Below the pieces are notes generated by a model. It worked only from the letters and a program-made list of their open reading frames with translations. It did not search any database and was not told the origin of the DNA. The position numbers were made by a program, and so were the translations under genes. A DNA stretch of 64,000 nt from Amycolatopsis sp. MtRt-6 (GTDB taxonomy: Bacteria; Actinomycetota; Actinomycetes; Mycobacteriales; Pseudonocardiaceae): contig NZ_JADWPD010000028.1 in NCBI RefSeq assembly GCF_017308975.1, forward strand, positions 1-64,000, in the 5' to 3' direction. This document shows, in pieces, positions 26,476 through 34,923 of this stretch (the stretch's first letter is position 1; each line of letters opens with the position of its first letter).

Positions 26476-27265
26476 GCTGCCCCCTCCGGTGGTCCTGGTG
26501 GAGGATCAGGGGCCGGTCCGAGTGGTGACCATCAACCGGCAACACGCCTCCAACGCGCTCAACCGTGAAGTCCTGCGTGAACTGAAGTCGGCCGTCGTGG
26601 CGGCCCCTGGCGCACGGGCCCGCGCTGTCGTGTTGACCGGTGCCGGCCGGAAGGCGTTCTGTGCCGGCGCCGACCTCAAGGAGCTGGCCGGTCTCGGGCC
26701 GGACGACGCCTATGCGCTTCTGGCGGACGGTCAGGCGACGCTGCGCGCCATCGAGCGCTCGACGGTTCCCGTGATCGCCGCGGTCAACGGGCCGGCCCTG
26801 GGCGGTGGCTGCGAGCTCGTGCTGGCGTCGACCTTCAGTGTCTTCGCCGACCATGCGACCCTCGGGCTCCCTGAAGCAGGCCTGGGCCTGATGCCGGGCT
26901 ACGGCGGGACTCAACGCCTGCCCAGGCTGATCGGCCGGGCGGCAGCGGCACACGTCATGGTGACGGGAGCACGGATCGACGCGGCGCGGGCCTTCGCGTG
27001 GGGGCTCACCCCGGTCGAGCCGGTGGCGGGGAACCCGTGCGAGGCTGCGCTTCACCTCGCTCGTGAGGTGGCTACCAAGGGTCCGCAGGCGGTACGGGCG
27101 ATCCTCGCGGCGCTGGACATGGGCGCGGACGCGGCCATCGACGCCGGCCTGGCCATGGAGACCGGGCTGGCCGCAGTCGCGACCAGCGGTCCGGAAGGTG
27201 CCGAAGGGGTCGCCGCGTTTCTCGCCAAGCGTGCCCCGGCGTTCGCGGCCGGGGGCGATCGGTGA
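26468..27265 (+). CDS. Enoyl-CoA hydratase (crotonase family)
   Basis: 265 residues. Oxyanion-hole segments AFCAGADLKELA near 61 and NGPALGGGCELVLAS near 103; putative catalytic Glu in LGLPEAGLGLMPGYGGTQ near 137. Hydrates an alpha,beta-unsaturated acyl-CoA. In the local set (acyl-CoA dehydrogenase, SDR, BadI-like crotonase) it could play the part BadK has in cyclohexanecarboxyl-CoA degradation. Overlaps the acyl-CoA dehydrogenase start. Confidence 0.9.
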   Translation: MSELPPPVVLVEDQGPVRVVTINRQHASNALNREVLRELKSAVVAAPGARARAVVLTGAGRKAFCAGADLKELAGLGPDDAYALLADGQATLRAIERSTVPVIAAVNGPALGGGCELVLASTFSVFADHATLGLPEAGLGLMPGYGGTQRLPRLIGRAAAAHVMVTGARIDAARAFAWGLTPVEPVAGNPCEAALHLAREVATKGPQAVRAILAALDMGADAAIDAGLAMETGLAAVATSGPEGAEGVAAFLAKRAPAFAAGGDR

Positions 27266-28488
27266 TGCAGTTGCAGCCGCTCGAGCTCGACCACGTGGCC
27301 GACACCTATCTCGGCCTGCACGACCTCCTCGACGAGCCCGCGGTGGACCAGTCGCTCACCGAGCGCGAGAGCACGTTGCGCCACCTCGCGCGCGGCATCG
27401 TCGCGCGCGAGGTCGTTCCCCGCGCACCAGAGCTGGATCGCGAAAGGACGTTCGCTCACGAGAGCTATCAGGCGCTGGCCTCGGCCGGGCTCGGTGGGCT
27501 CGTCTTCCCCGAAAAGCTCGGTGGCACCGGCGACTCCACTGTGGCCTACGCAGTGGTCATGGAGGAGATCGCCGCGGCCTGCGGGGCAACGAGCCTCGTC
27601 TTCATGACGCAGACCCACGCCGCATACCCGATCCTGGTCGCCGGCTCGGAACCCGTCCGCGAGCAGTACATTCCGCCGCTGCTCTCGGGTACCGCCTACG
27701 GATCCATGGCGATCACGGAGCCCGATGCCGGGAGTGACGTCTCCAGTCTTCGGACGACAGCGGTCCCGCAGGGCGGCGAATACCGCCTCAACGGCACCAA
27801 GACCTTCATCACCACCGGTGATCGCGCGGACGTGATCGTGTGTTTCGCGACCACCGACCGGACGTCGAGGCGAGCCGGTGTGAGTGCCTTCGTCGTCGAG
27901 GCGTCGTGGCCCGGTGTCACCCACGGCAGTCCGTTCGGCAAGCTGGGCATGCACGGGTCGTCGACCGCCGAGGTGTTCTTCGACGACGTGGCCGTGCCGG
28001 CCGCGAACCGCCTCGGCGACGAGGGCGAGGGCTGGTCGATCGTGCTGCGATCGGTCATCAAGTCCCGGATCAGCGCCGCGGCGCAGGGCGTCGGGATCGC
28101 CCGGGGAGCCTATGCCCGGACGCTCGCGGTGCTGCGGCGCATCCACGGCAGCAGGGTTCCGGCCGACGTACTGCACGACCTGGCCGGGTGGCGGAGCCGG
28201 ATCGTGCAGGGCCGGCTGCTCCTGCACGCGGTCGCCCGTCAGGTCGACGCCGACCCCGGCACAAGTCCGGGCCGAATCGGGCTCATGAAGCAGGCCTGTA
28301 CGGACCTCGGCTGGGATGTCGCCCTCGGCGCCACGGCGCTGCTCGGACCGTATGGCGACCTCGCCCTGCTCGGCGTCGAGCGATGCCTCCGAGATGCCCG
28401 GGTCACCCGGATCTACGACGGAACCAACGAGATCCAGCGACTGCTGATCAGCCGCGAGATCGCGAACGTGATCGAGGAGATGCCATGA
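27265..28488 (+). CDS. Acyl-CoA dehydrogenase
   Basis: 407 residues from ATG 27265 (a GTG at 27262 would make a 4-bp overlap). Signatures MAITEPDAGSDVSSL near 150 and RIYDGTNEIQRLLISREIA at the C-terminus. In the usual short/medium-chain enzymes the catalytic base is Glu in YEGT; here the position reads Asp (YDGT), conservative but notable. It should introduce a 2,3-double bond into a CoA thioester. Overlaps the SDR gene by 4 bp. Confidence 0.92.
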   Translation: MQLQPLELDHVADTYLGLHDLLDEPAVDQSLTERESTLRHLARGIVAREVVPRAPELDRERTFAHESYQALASAGLGGLVFPEKLGGTGDSTVAYAVVMEEIAAACGATSLVFMTQTHAAYPILVAGSEPVREQYIPPLLSGTAYGSMAITEPDAGSDVSSLRTTAVPQGGEYRLNGTKTFITTGDRADVIVCFATTDRTSRRAGVSAFVVEASWPGVTHGSPFGKLGMHGSSTAEVFFDDVAVPAANRLGDEGEGWSIVLRSVIKSRISAAAQGVGIARGAYARTLAVLRRIHGSRVPADVLHDLAGWRSRIVQGRLLLHAVARQVDADPGTSPGRIGLMKQACTDLGWDVALGATALLGPYGDLALLGVERCLRDARVTRIYDGTNEIQRLLISREIANVIEEMP

Positions 28489-29240
28489 ACGGGGTGCTGG
28501 ACGGCAAGGTCGCCGTCGTGACCGGGGCGGGCCGCGGCCTCGGGAGGGCCATGGCCCTCGCCCTCGCCGACGCCGGTGCCTCGGTCACCCTCGCCGGGCG
28601 CACCGCCACGCACCTGGAGGAGCTTTCCACCGAGATCAAGGCATCGAACGGCGAAGCACTGGCCTGCCCGACGGACGTCACGGACGAGGCCGCTGTCGAG
28701 CGGATGGTCGCGGCCACGGTCGAGACCTTCGGGCGCGTCGACATCCTGGTCAACAACTCCGGTGTCCTCAGCACGACGCCGCTGCTGGACCAGCCCGCCG
28801 AAGACTGGGATCGGATCATCGGCACCAACCTTCGCGGGACGTTCCTCGCCACGAAAGCCGCCGGTCGCCACTTCGTCGGCCAACGATCGGGCAAGGTGCT
28901 CAACGTCGCGTCGAGCTTCGCGCTCAAGGGCATCCCCCACCACGCCGCCTATTGCGCTTCCAAGGCCGCGGTCATGGCCTTCACCAGGTCGATGGCAGTC
29001 GAATGGGCGCGCCACAACGTGCAGGTCAACGCCCTTGCGCCGGGCTATTTCACGACCGACATCAACGCGGACCTGCGTGCGGACGAGGAATTCACGGAGA
29101 AGGTGCTCAAGACGATCCCCGCTCGCCGGATGGGCAGCCCGGACGAGCTGGCGCCGTGGCTCCTGCTCCTGGTGGGACCCCAGTCCGCGTACACCACCGG
29201 CTCGATCGTCGTCATCGACGGCGGTCAGTCCCTGCAGTGA
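28485..29240 (+). CDS. SDR-family oxidoreductase (3-oxoacyl reductase / hydroxyacyl dehydrogenase type)
   Basis: 251 residues from ATG overlapping the preceding stop. Classical SDR: TGAGRGLGRA cofactor loop near 13, NNSG, catalytic Ser (VASSFA), and YCASKAAV (Tyr/Lys) near 158; C-terminal GSIVVIDGGQS. Oxidises or reduces a hydroxy/oxo group, NAD(P)-dependent. Its place between an enoyl-CoA hydratase and a BadI/MenB-like crotonase suits a BadH-like 2-hydroxycycloalkane-carboxyl-CoA dehydrogenase, but this is inference. Confidence 0.9.
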   Translation: MNGVLDGKVAVVTGAGRGLGRAMALALADAGASVTLAGRTATHLEELSTEIKASNGEALACPTDVTDEAAVERMVAATVETFGRVDILVNNSGVLSTTPLLDQPAEDWDRIIGTNLRGTFLATKAAGRHFVGQRSGKVLNVASSFALKGIPHHAAYCASKAAVMAFTRSMAVEWARHNVQVNALAPGYFTTDINADLRADEEFTEKVLKTIPARRMGSPDELAPWLLLLVGPQSAYTTGSIVVIDGGQSLQ

Positions 29241-29257
29241 GCGCCGACAGGAAACCC

Positions 29258-30133
29258 ATGAATCAGCACAGCACGGTAGCCGTCCTCGGGGCGGGCACGA
29301 TGGGATCCGGTATCGCGACCGTCATGAGTCGCGCGGGCTACCGCACCCTCTTCTACGACGTCGACGAAGCAAACCTGCGCCGAGGTGTCACCACCGTCAA
29401 CGGTTTCTTCGATCGGAGCGTCAGCCTTGGCAAGCTCGACCGGGAACAGGCGCTCGAAGCCAAGTCGAAGCTGGTCGGAGTCACCGAACTGCGCGAGATC
29501 GCCGACGCGGACGTCGTCGTGGAGGCCGTCTTCGAGGACCTGGCGCTGAAGAAGGAGCTCTTCGCCCGCCTCGACGAGATCGTCTCGGCGAGCGCTCTGA
29601 TCCACACCAACACCTCGACGCTCTCCGTCACGGGAATCGCCTCGGGTTCACGCCACCCGGAGCGCGTCGTGGGCACGCACTACTGCAACCCGGCGCCCCT
29701 CATGAAGCTCGTGGAGGTGGCGGACGGACGGCACACGGCGGACTGGGCACACAAGGCCACAGTGGACTTCCTGGGCTCGCTCGGCAAGACGACGGTGATC
29801 ACGAAGGACCGCCCCGGATTCATCGTGAACAGGTTCCTCATCCCCTGGGAGAACCGGTGCATCGCCGCCCTGGAATCGGGTCTCGGCACGGTGGAGTCCA
29901 TCGACGCGGCGGTGACCGGGGCGCTCGGGCACCCCATGGGGCCGTTCCGGCTGCTCGACATCGTCGGCCTGGACATCCACCAGCAGGTGGCCACGAGGCT
30001 CTACGAGCAGCTGCGCGACCCCCGGTTCTTCCCGCCCCCGATGGTCGAGCGCATGGTCGCGGCCGGAGACCTGGGCCGCAAGACCGGCCGCGGCTTCCAC
30101 ACCTACGACGACACCCGGCTGTTCGGGTCCTGA
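29258..30133 (+). CDS. 3-hydroxyacyl-CoA dehydrogenase (first of two)
   Basis: 291 residues from ATG 29258, preceded by ACAGGA. NAD motif VAVLGAGTMGSGIA at 7-20, HYCNPAPLMKLVEV (catalytic His region, HFFNP in most relatives) near 143, PGFIVNRFLIPW near 186 and a C-terminal helical domain ending in GRKTGRGFHTYD. Single-function FadB2/PaaH-type size. It oxidises a 3-hydroxyacyl-CoA to the 3-oxo form. A second, related gene follows 22 bp later. Confidence 0.92.
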   Translation: MNQHSTVAVLGAGTMGSGIATVMSRAGYRTLFYDVDEANLRRGVTTVNGFFDRSVSLGKLDREQALEAKSKLVGVTELREIADADVVVEAVFEDLALKKELFARLDEIVSASALIHTNTSTLSVTGIASGSRHPERVVGTHYCNPAPLMKLVEVADGRHTADWAHKATVDFLGSLGKTTVITKDRPGFIVNRFLIPWENRCIAALESGLGTVESIDAAVTGALGHPMGPFRLLDIVGLDIHQQVATRLYEQLRDPRFFPPPMVERMVAAGDLGRKTGRGFHTYDDTRLFGS

Positions 30134-30155
30134 CGCGACGACCGAGGAGAGACAC

Positions 30156-31031
30156 ATGATCGACAGCCACCTCGACTTCGCTCGCACGGGCGTCATCGGA
30201 TTCGGGACGATGGGCGCGGGCATCGCCCAGGTCGTCGCGCAATCGGGACGGGCCGTGACCGTCCTCGAGCTGGACGCGGGCCGGCTCGAGACCGGGTTGG
30301 CGGCGGTGCGCACGTTTCTCGACGGCGGCGTCGCGCGCGGCAAGCTGACCGAGAACGAGCGCCACGCTGTCCTGGGCAGGATCACGGGAACCACCGACGT
30401 CCACGACCTCGCGGGCGCGGATCTGATCATCGAAGCAGCCACCGAGAACTCCGGCACCAAGCGGGAGATCCTTGCGCGAGTCGCTGCCGAAGCCGGTGAT
30501 TCCGCCGTGATCGTGACGAACACCTCGGCGCTGTCGGTCACGGACCTCGCCACCGCCCTCCCCCGCCCCGAGCGGTTCGCCGGACTGCATTTCTTCAACC
30601 CCGCGCCACTGATGCGCGTTGTGGAGATCGTGCGAGCACTGCAGACCGGCGAGACCGTGGTCGAACGGCTGGTCTCCCTCGTCGAGTCGTTCGGGAAGAC
30701 CGCTGTCGTCGTGAAGGACCGTCCCGGGTTCCTGGTCAACCACCTGCTGATGCCGTACCTCAACGACGTCATCCAGGAGTACGACGACGGTCTCGCCACC
30801 GCCGAGGACATCGACACCGCGCTCAAGCTCGGTCTGGGGTACAAGCTCGGTCCGCTCGAGCTTCTCGACCTGATCGGGCTCGACGTCCATGACCATGCGA
30901 CGACGAGCGCTTACGAAGCCACCCGGGATCCGGCTTACGCACCGCCGCCCCTTCTGCGGCAAATGGTGGCAGCCGGCTATCACGGGACGAAGAACGGCCG
31001 GGGCTTGCGGACGGGGCAGGTGCCGGCATGA
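30156..31031 (+). CDS. 3-hydroxyacyl-CoA dehydrogenase (second of two)
   Basis: 291 residues, RBS GAGGAGAG. NAD motif VIGFGTMGAGIAQVVAQ near 11, HFFNPAPLMRVVEIV near 147, PGFLVNHLLMPYLND near 190, C-terminal GTKNGRGL. Same architecture and length as the preceding gene but clearly diverged, so the two probably act on different 3-hydroxyacyl-CoA intermediates (for example before and after ring opening). Overlaps the next gene by 4 bp. Confidence 0.92.
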   Translation: MIDSHLDFARTGVIGFGTMGAGIAQVVAQSGRAVTVLELDAGRLETGLAAVRTFLDGGVARGKLTENERHAVLGRITGTTDVHDLAGADLIIEAATENSGTKREILARVAAEAGDSAVIVTNTSALSVTDLATALPRPERFAGLHFFNPAPLMRVVEIVRALQTGETVVERLVSLVESFGKTAVVVKDRPGFLVNHLLMPYLNDVIQEYDDGLATAEDIDTALKLGLGYKLGPLELLDLIGLDVHDHATTSAYEATRDPAYAPPPLLRQMVAAGYHGTKNGRGLRTGQVPA

Positions 31032-31813
31032 ATGCCCCTGCCTACGAGGACATTCTCGCCACTGTCGACGGACCGGTCGTCACCTGGACCATCAACCGGC
31101 CGGACGCCGGCAACAAGCTGCGCGCCCAAACCTGCCGGGAGCTCACGGACGCCCTGCAGAGGTTCCGGCTCGATCCGGATTTGCGGGCAGCGGTCCTGAC
31201 CGGTGCCGGGGACAAGTTCTTCTGCATCGGTGGCGAGCACGATCCGATGACGTCCCTCGACCAGTCCCAGGTGCTGCCCATCATCGATCTCTATCAGGCC
31301 ATCGACACGACTATGAAGCCCATCGTCGCGGCCGTCAACGGATTCGCCGTGGGCGGCGGAAACGTCCTGCACACCGTCTGCGACCTGAGCGTCGCCAGCG
31401 ACAGCGCCGTGTTCCGGCAGGTCGGCCCCATGGTGGGCAGTTTCGACGCCGGCTACGGGACTTGGTACCTGGAGGACACGATCGGCCGGAAGCGGGCGAA
31501 GGAGATGTGGTACCTCAACCGCAAGTACACCGCCGATCAAGCGTTCGCCATGGGTCTCGTCAACGAGGTCGCCCCCGCCGCCGAGCTGGTCGCTCGCGCG
31601 CAGGAGGTGGCCGCCGAGATCGCGTCGAGGAGCCCGCTCGCGATCGCCGGGCTCAAGGCGGCATTTTCCGGGCGCCACAACGGTGTCTCCGGTCAGGCCC
31701 GCATGGCGCACGACCAGCTCCTCACCCTCTACTTGGCCACGCAGGAGGCGCACGAGACGAGCGCGGCCTTCGCCGATCGGCGGTCGCCGGACCCCGGGAA
31801 GTTCTGGTCGTGA
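31028..31813 (+). CDS. BadI/MenB-like crotonase (putative ring-opening hydrolase)
   Basis: 261 residues. Crotonase fold, but the signature parts follow the MenB/BadI branch: VGGGNVLHTVCDLSVAS near 112, VGPMVGSFDAGYGTWYLEDTIG near 137, and KEMWYLNRKYTADQAFAMGLVNEV near 159. MenB closes a ring by Dieckmann-type condensation; BadI does the reverse, hydrolysing 2-ketocyclohexane-carboxyl-CoA to pimeloyl-CoA. In this catabolic operon a ring-opening role is the more likely. GTGA overlap with the next gene. Confidence 0.82.
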   Translation: MNAPAYEDILATVDGPVVTWTINRPDAGNKLRAQTCRELTDALQRFRLDPDLRAAVLTGAGDKFFCIGGEHDPMTSLDQSQVLPIIDLYQAIDTTMKPIVAAVNGFAVGGGNVLHTVCDLSVASDSAVFRQVGPMVGSFDAGYGTWYLEDTIGRKRAKEMWYLNRKYTADQAFAMGLVNEVAPAAELVARAQEVAAEIASRSPLAIAGLKAAFSGRHNGVSGQARMAHDQLLTLYLATQEAHETSAAFADRRSPDPGKFWS

Positions 31814-32787
31814 GCTGGTTCGGACCACCGCTGACTTCCGATCAGCACGACGTTCTCAAGCTCGTCGACGAGTTGCTCCGTGACGTGGACCCCGACGACG
31901 TCGCGAAGGTTCGCGAGTTACCGGGTGCGCTGGCCGCGCTCGGGTTGTGGACCGTCGGGGTACCCGAAGAGCTCGGGGGTGGCGGCGCCGGCCGGCCGAT
32001 CACCGCGTTGGTGATCGAGCGGATCAGCCGCGTGGTGCCCGAACTGGGCGTGGCTTGTGCGCACGCCCACGCCGCGGCGCTCGCCGTACCCGGCGACATC
32101 CGCGCGCTGCTGCACTCGGGCAGGATCGAGATCGTCGTGGTCGAGTCCTCGGCGCTCCACGTGTCGGTCGATCTCGCCGGTGGGCGGTGGACGGGGCAGA
32201 TCGATCGATTCGACGCCTTCGATCCCGACCAAGCGCACGTGGTGCTGCTGGGGGCCGAGCCGGTGCTGGTCGAGCCGGCGGGGATCTCCGTCGGCCGAAC
32301 ACTGCGGACGACCGGCCTCAGCAGCTTTCGCACGGTGACGCTCACCCTCGACGGAACCTCCGTGCACCCGCTGCCTTCCGATGCGGCGGCAGTGCGGTCG
32401 AGCCTGCTCGCAGGACTTGCGGCGGTCGCGGCCGGCATCGCCGGAGCTGCCGTGGACGCGGCGAGCGCCTACGCCGCGCAGCGACACCAGTTCGGCGGCC
32501 CGTTGGCGGCCTTGCCCGTGGTCCGGGCGTCGTTGACCGACCAGGTGCAGCGCACAACCGCCCTCACCCACGCGGTCTTCGCCGGTGCGCCGGACTCGCT
32601 GGGTGCGATCGCCGTCGCCAGGCTGGGCTGCGACCTCGCGCTGGAGGTCGCGGACGCGGCGCTGCAGGTTCACGGCGGCTACGGCTATCTGCGCGAGTAC
32701 CGGATCGAGCGGTTGCTGCGCGACGCCCTGTCGCTGCGTGCGTCCGCCGACATCACCGGCGCACCATCGATCCTTCAACCGGAGTGA
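31810..32787 (+). CDS. Short divergent acyl-CoA dehydrogenase-family protein
   Basis: 325 residues from the GTG overlapping the previous stop. An acyl-CoA dehydrogenase-like fold is visible at the C-terminus (AAQRHQFGGPLAALPVVRASL; ALQVHGGYGYLREYRIERLLRDA), but the N-terminal and middle domains are shortened (family usual 380-400). The TEPDAGS block and a YEGT base are not seen. It could be the second subunit of an alpha2beta2 acyl-CoA dehydrogenase, as in actinobacterial steroid degradation (FadE pairs), with the 27265-28488 product or another protein supplying the base. Confidence 0.8.
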   Translation: MSWFGPPLTSDQHDVLKLVDELLRDVDPDDVAKVRELPGALAALGLWTVGVPEELGGGGAGRPITALVIERISRVVPELGVACAHAHAAALAVPGDIRALLHSGRIEIVVVESSALHVSVDLAGGRWTGQIDRFDAFDPDQAHVVLLGAEPVLVEPAGISVGRTLRTTGLSSFRTVTLTLDGTSVHPLPSDAAAVRSSLLAGLAAVAAGIAGAAVDAASAYAAQRHQFGGPLAALPVVRASLTDQVQRTTALTHAVFAGAPDSLGAIAVARLGCDLALEVADAALQVHGGYGYLREYRIERLLRDALSLRASADITGAPSILQPE

Positions 32788-32794
32788 GGAAACA

Positions 32795-34042
32795 ATGTCC
32801 GACAACATCACGCTCGACGCCCGGCAATTTTCCGCTTCTGCCGAGCAGGACCTCACTCTTGAAGTGGCGCTCGGGATCGCGCGTTCGCTCCGCCCGCAAC
32901 TGGTCGCAGAACAGGCCGCCACCGAGGCCCGCACCACCTATTCACCCGAGCTGCACCAAGTCTTCAAGGATGTTGGCTACTACCGGCTCCTGGTGCCCAG
33001 GGCCTACGGCGGCCTGGCCTGGACGATGCCCGACTTCGTGCGGCTGATGGGCGAGGTGGCGCGAGGCTGCATGTCCACCGGCTGGTGCCTGTGCCTCGGC
33101 GCGAGCCACGCTCTGCTGGTCAGCTCGCTCTGGCCGAGGTCGGCCCAGGACGCGGTGTTCGGGGACGGTCACGTCGTGATCCCGTCGACGGCGCGACCGG
33201 GTGGCCCGGCGACCCGCGTCGACGGTGGCTGGCGGCTCGACACCACGCATCCCTACTCGTCAGGGTCGCCGTACTCCACCCATTACGTGGGCCAGGCGTT
33301 CGAGTACGGGCCGGCCGGGGGCGCGCCGGTTCAGCAGATGCTCTTCGTCGCGCCTCGGGACGCCTACGAGATCAAGGACGACTGGGGGAACACGCTGGGA
33401 CTGAAAGGCAGCGGGTCGAACACCATCGTCTTCCACGACGCCTTCCTGCCGGACGACCATGTCCTCGAGGGCACCATGCAGGTCGACATCAGGAGTTCGC
33501 ACACGTCGCCGGGTTTCGAACAGCACGGCAACCCGATGCACCTGGCGCCGGGTCAAGGTTTCTTCGGCCTGGACCTGGCGACCGTGTTCGTCGGCGGGGC
33601 GTTCGGTGCGCTCGACGAGTACGAGCGCCTCATGCGGGAACGCAAGACCGCGGGTGACGCCGGGCGGGCGCCGGCCGCACGGCTCACCGACCCCGACTAC
33701 CAGCGCTGGTTCGGCCTCGCCACCGCCCGGTTGAACTCGGCTCAGGCGATCATCCACGACACGGCGGAGCGCTGGATGGAGCTCTGCCACCGCGCCGCGG
33801 CCGGCGGCGAACCGTTCACGACAGCCGACGACATGATGCTCAACATGATGTGCCGCGAGGCGACCCGGCTCGCCTGGTCGACGGTGCAGGACACGATCTT
33901 CCGCACCGCGGGGTCGTCGGCGGCGGTCAACGGAGAGCGGATGGAGCGCGCCTACCGGGACCTGTCGCAGGCGTGGGGCCACGTGAACATGATCATCGAA
34001 GACTCGATGGCGCGGGCGTGGACGGCCCGGACCCTGGACTGA
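32795..34042 (+). CDS. HsaA-like flavin-dependent monooxygenase (acyl-CoA dehydrogenase fold)
   Basis: 415 residues, RBS GAGGAAA. The segments LVPRAYGGLAWTMPDFVRLMGEVARGCMSTGWCLCLG and GLKGSGSNTIVFHDAFLPDDHVL place it with group D two-component monooxygenases (HsaA, DszC, HpaB-C2 type), which use reduced flavin from a partner reductase to hydroxylate phenols. The partner is probably the flavin reductase at 36075-37274. It would make the catechol cut by the extradiol dioxygenase. Last gene of the operon before the convergent GntR gene. Confidence 0.87.
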   Translation: MSDNITLDARQFSASAEQDLTLEVALGIARSLRPQLVAEQAATEARTTYSPELHQVFKDVGYYRLLVPRAYGGLAWTMPDFVRLMGEVARGCMSTGWCLCLGASHALLVSSLWPRSAQDAVFGDGHVVIPSTARPGGPATRVDGGWRLDTTHPYSSGSPYSTHYVGQAFEYGPAGGAPVQQMLFVAPRDAYEIKDDWGNTLGLKGSGSNTIVFHDAFLPDDHVLEGTMQVDIRSSHTSPGFEQHGNPMHLAPGQGFFGLDLATVFVGGAFGALDEYERLMRERKTAGDAGRAPAARLTDPDYQRWFGLATARLNSAQAIIHDTAERWMELCHRAAAGGEPFTTADDMMLNMMCREATRLAWSTVQDTIFRTAGSSAAVNGERMERAYRDLSQAWGHVNMIIEDSMARAWTARTLD

Positions 34043-34081
34043 ACCGGGGTGCCGGACGCTCTGGACGGAGCGGGTCTCCGC

Positions 34082-34819
34082 TCAGAGCGCGTGGTGCCGG
34101 GCCATGTCGAGCTGCGAGGTCATGGCCGCGGCCGCCTTGTCGGCGTCGCCCCGGACGATCGCGTCGACGAGCACGCCGGTCAGGTCGCGGGCGGCCGCGG
34201 CGTCTTCGGCCGGCAGGTCGCGCATGTACACCGGGATGGTGACGCCACTCATCGCGGAGACGAAGGACGCCAGCAGCCTGTTGCCGCTCGCCTCGGCCAC
34301 CAGCGTGTAGACCGCCTGACCGAGCTCGAAGAGCTCGGGGTCGCGCGCATCGCGCGAGGGCCGGCTCATCATCTCGTTCTGCCGGTCGATCAGCCGGGTG
34401 AACTCGGCCACCTGCTCCTCGGTGCGGTTCTGCGCGGCGAGCCGCGCGGCAGGAACCTCGAGCATCCGGCGGACGTCGTTGATCTCGTCCATCGTGAGGC
34501 TGCCGAACTTGAGGATGGTCTCCAGCGAGCCCGAGATCAGGCTGGTGAGCGACTCGTGGTCGACGTTCTGGACGAAGCTTCCGCCGCCGGCGCCCGGCAC
34601 CTTGGAGATGAGCCCCTCCGACACGAGGACGCGAAGCGCCTCCCGGACCGTCGAACGACTGACCTGGAACTCGCGCGACAGCTCGGCCTCGCTCGGCAGG
34701 CGTTCGCCACGCTTGAACGTCGAGGACACGATCGCGTCGCGAAGCTGCTTCTCGACCTGCTCGCGGGGCCGGCGGACGGGCTCGGGACTGAAGGGCATAA
34801 CTTCGATTTTATCCAACAC
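34082..34819 (-). CDS. GntR-family (FCD) transcriptional regulator of the cluster
   Basis: 245 residues from ATG 34819 (34798 is possible). Winged helix (REQVEKQLRDAIVSSTFKRGERLPSEAELSREFQVSRSTVREALRVL) and FCD effector domain with the RRMLEVPAARLAA helix. FCD regulators are repressors released by pathway carboxylates or CoA esters. It is the only regulator in the 22-53 kb block, and FadR-type sites recur at the block's promoters, so it is the likely controller of all of them. Confidence 0.93.
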   Translation of the reverse strand: MLDKIEVMPFSPEPVRRPREQVEKQLRDAIVSSTFKRGERLPSEAELSREFQVSRSTVREALRVLVSEGLISKVPGAGGGSFVQNVDHESLTSLISGSLETILKFGSLTMDEINDVRRMLEVPAARLAAQNRTEEQVAEFTRLIDRQNEMMSRPSRDARDPELFELGQAVYTLVAEASGNRLLASFVSAMSGVTIPVYMRDLPAEDAAAARDLTGVLVDAIVRGDADKAAAAMTSQLDMARHHAL

Positions 34820-34910
34820 AGCTCTTCCCTACCACTTGGGGATTCGTCGGCTGTTCCGCACTGAAGGCCCTGTCTGGCAGCATACCATCAGACTGTAATT
34901 TGTTGGATGT
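34806..34910. promoter_or_regulatory. GntR/MDR divergent promoter region
   Basis: Contains ATCCAACA (about 34815-34822) and TGTTGGAT (about 34902-34909) as distant inverted repeats, plus a degenerate cluster operator ATCAGAC (34887-34893). Candidate autoregulatory region. The match is weaker than at the other promoters. Confidence 0.4.
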
Positions 34911-34923
34911 TTGGAGGTGGGCG

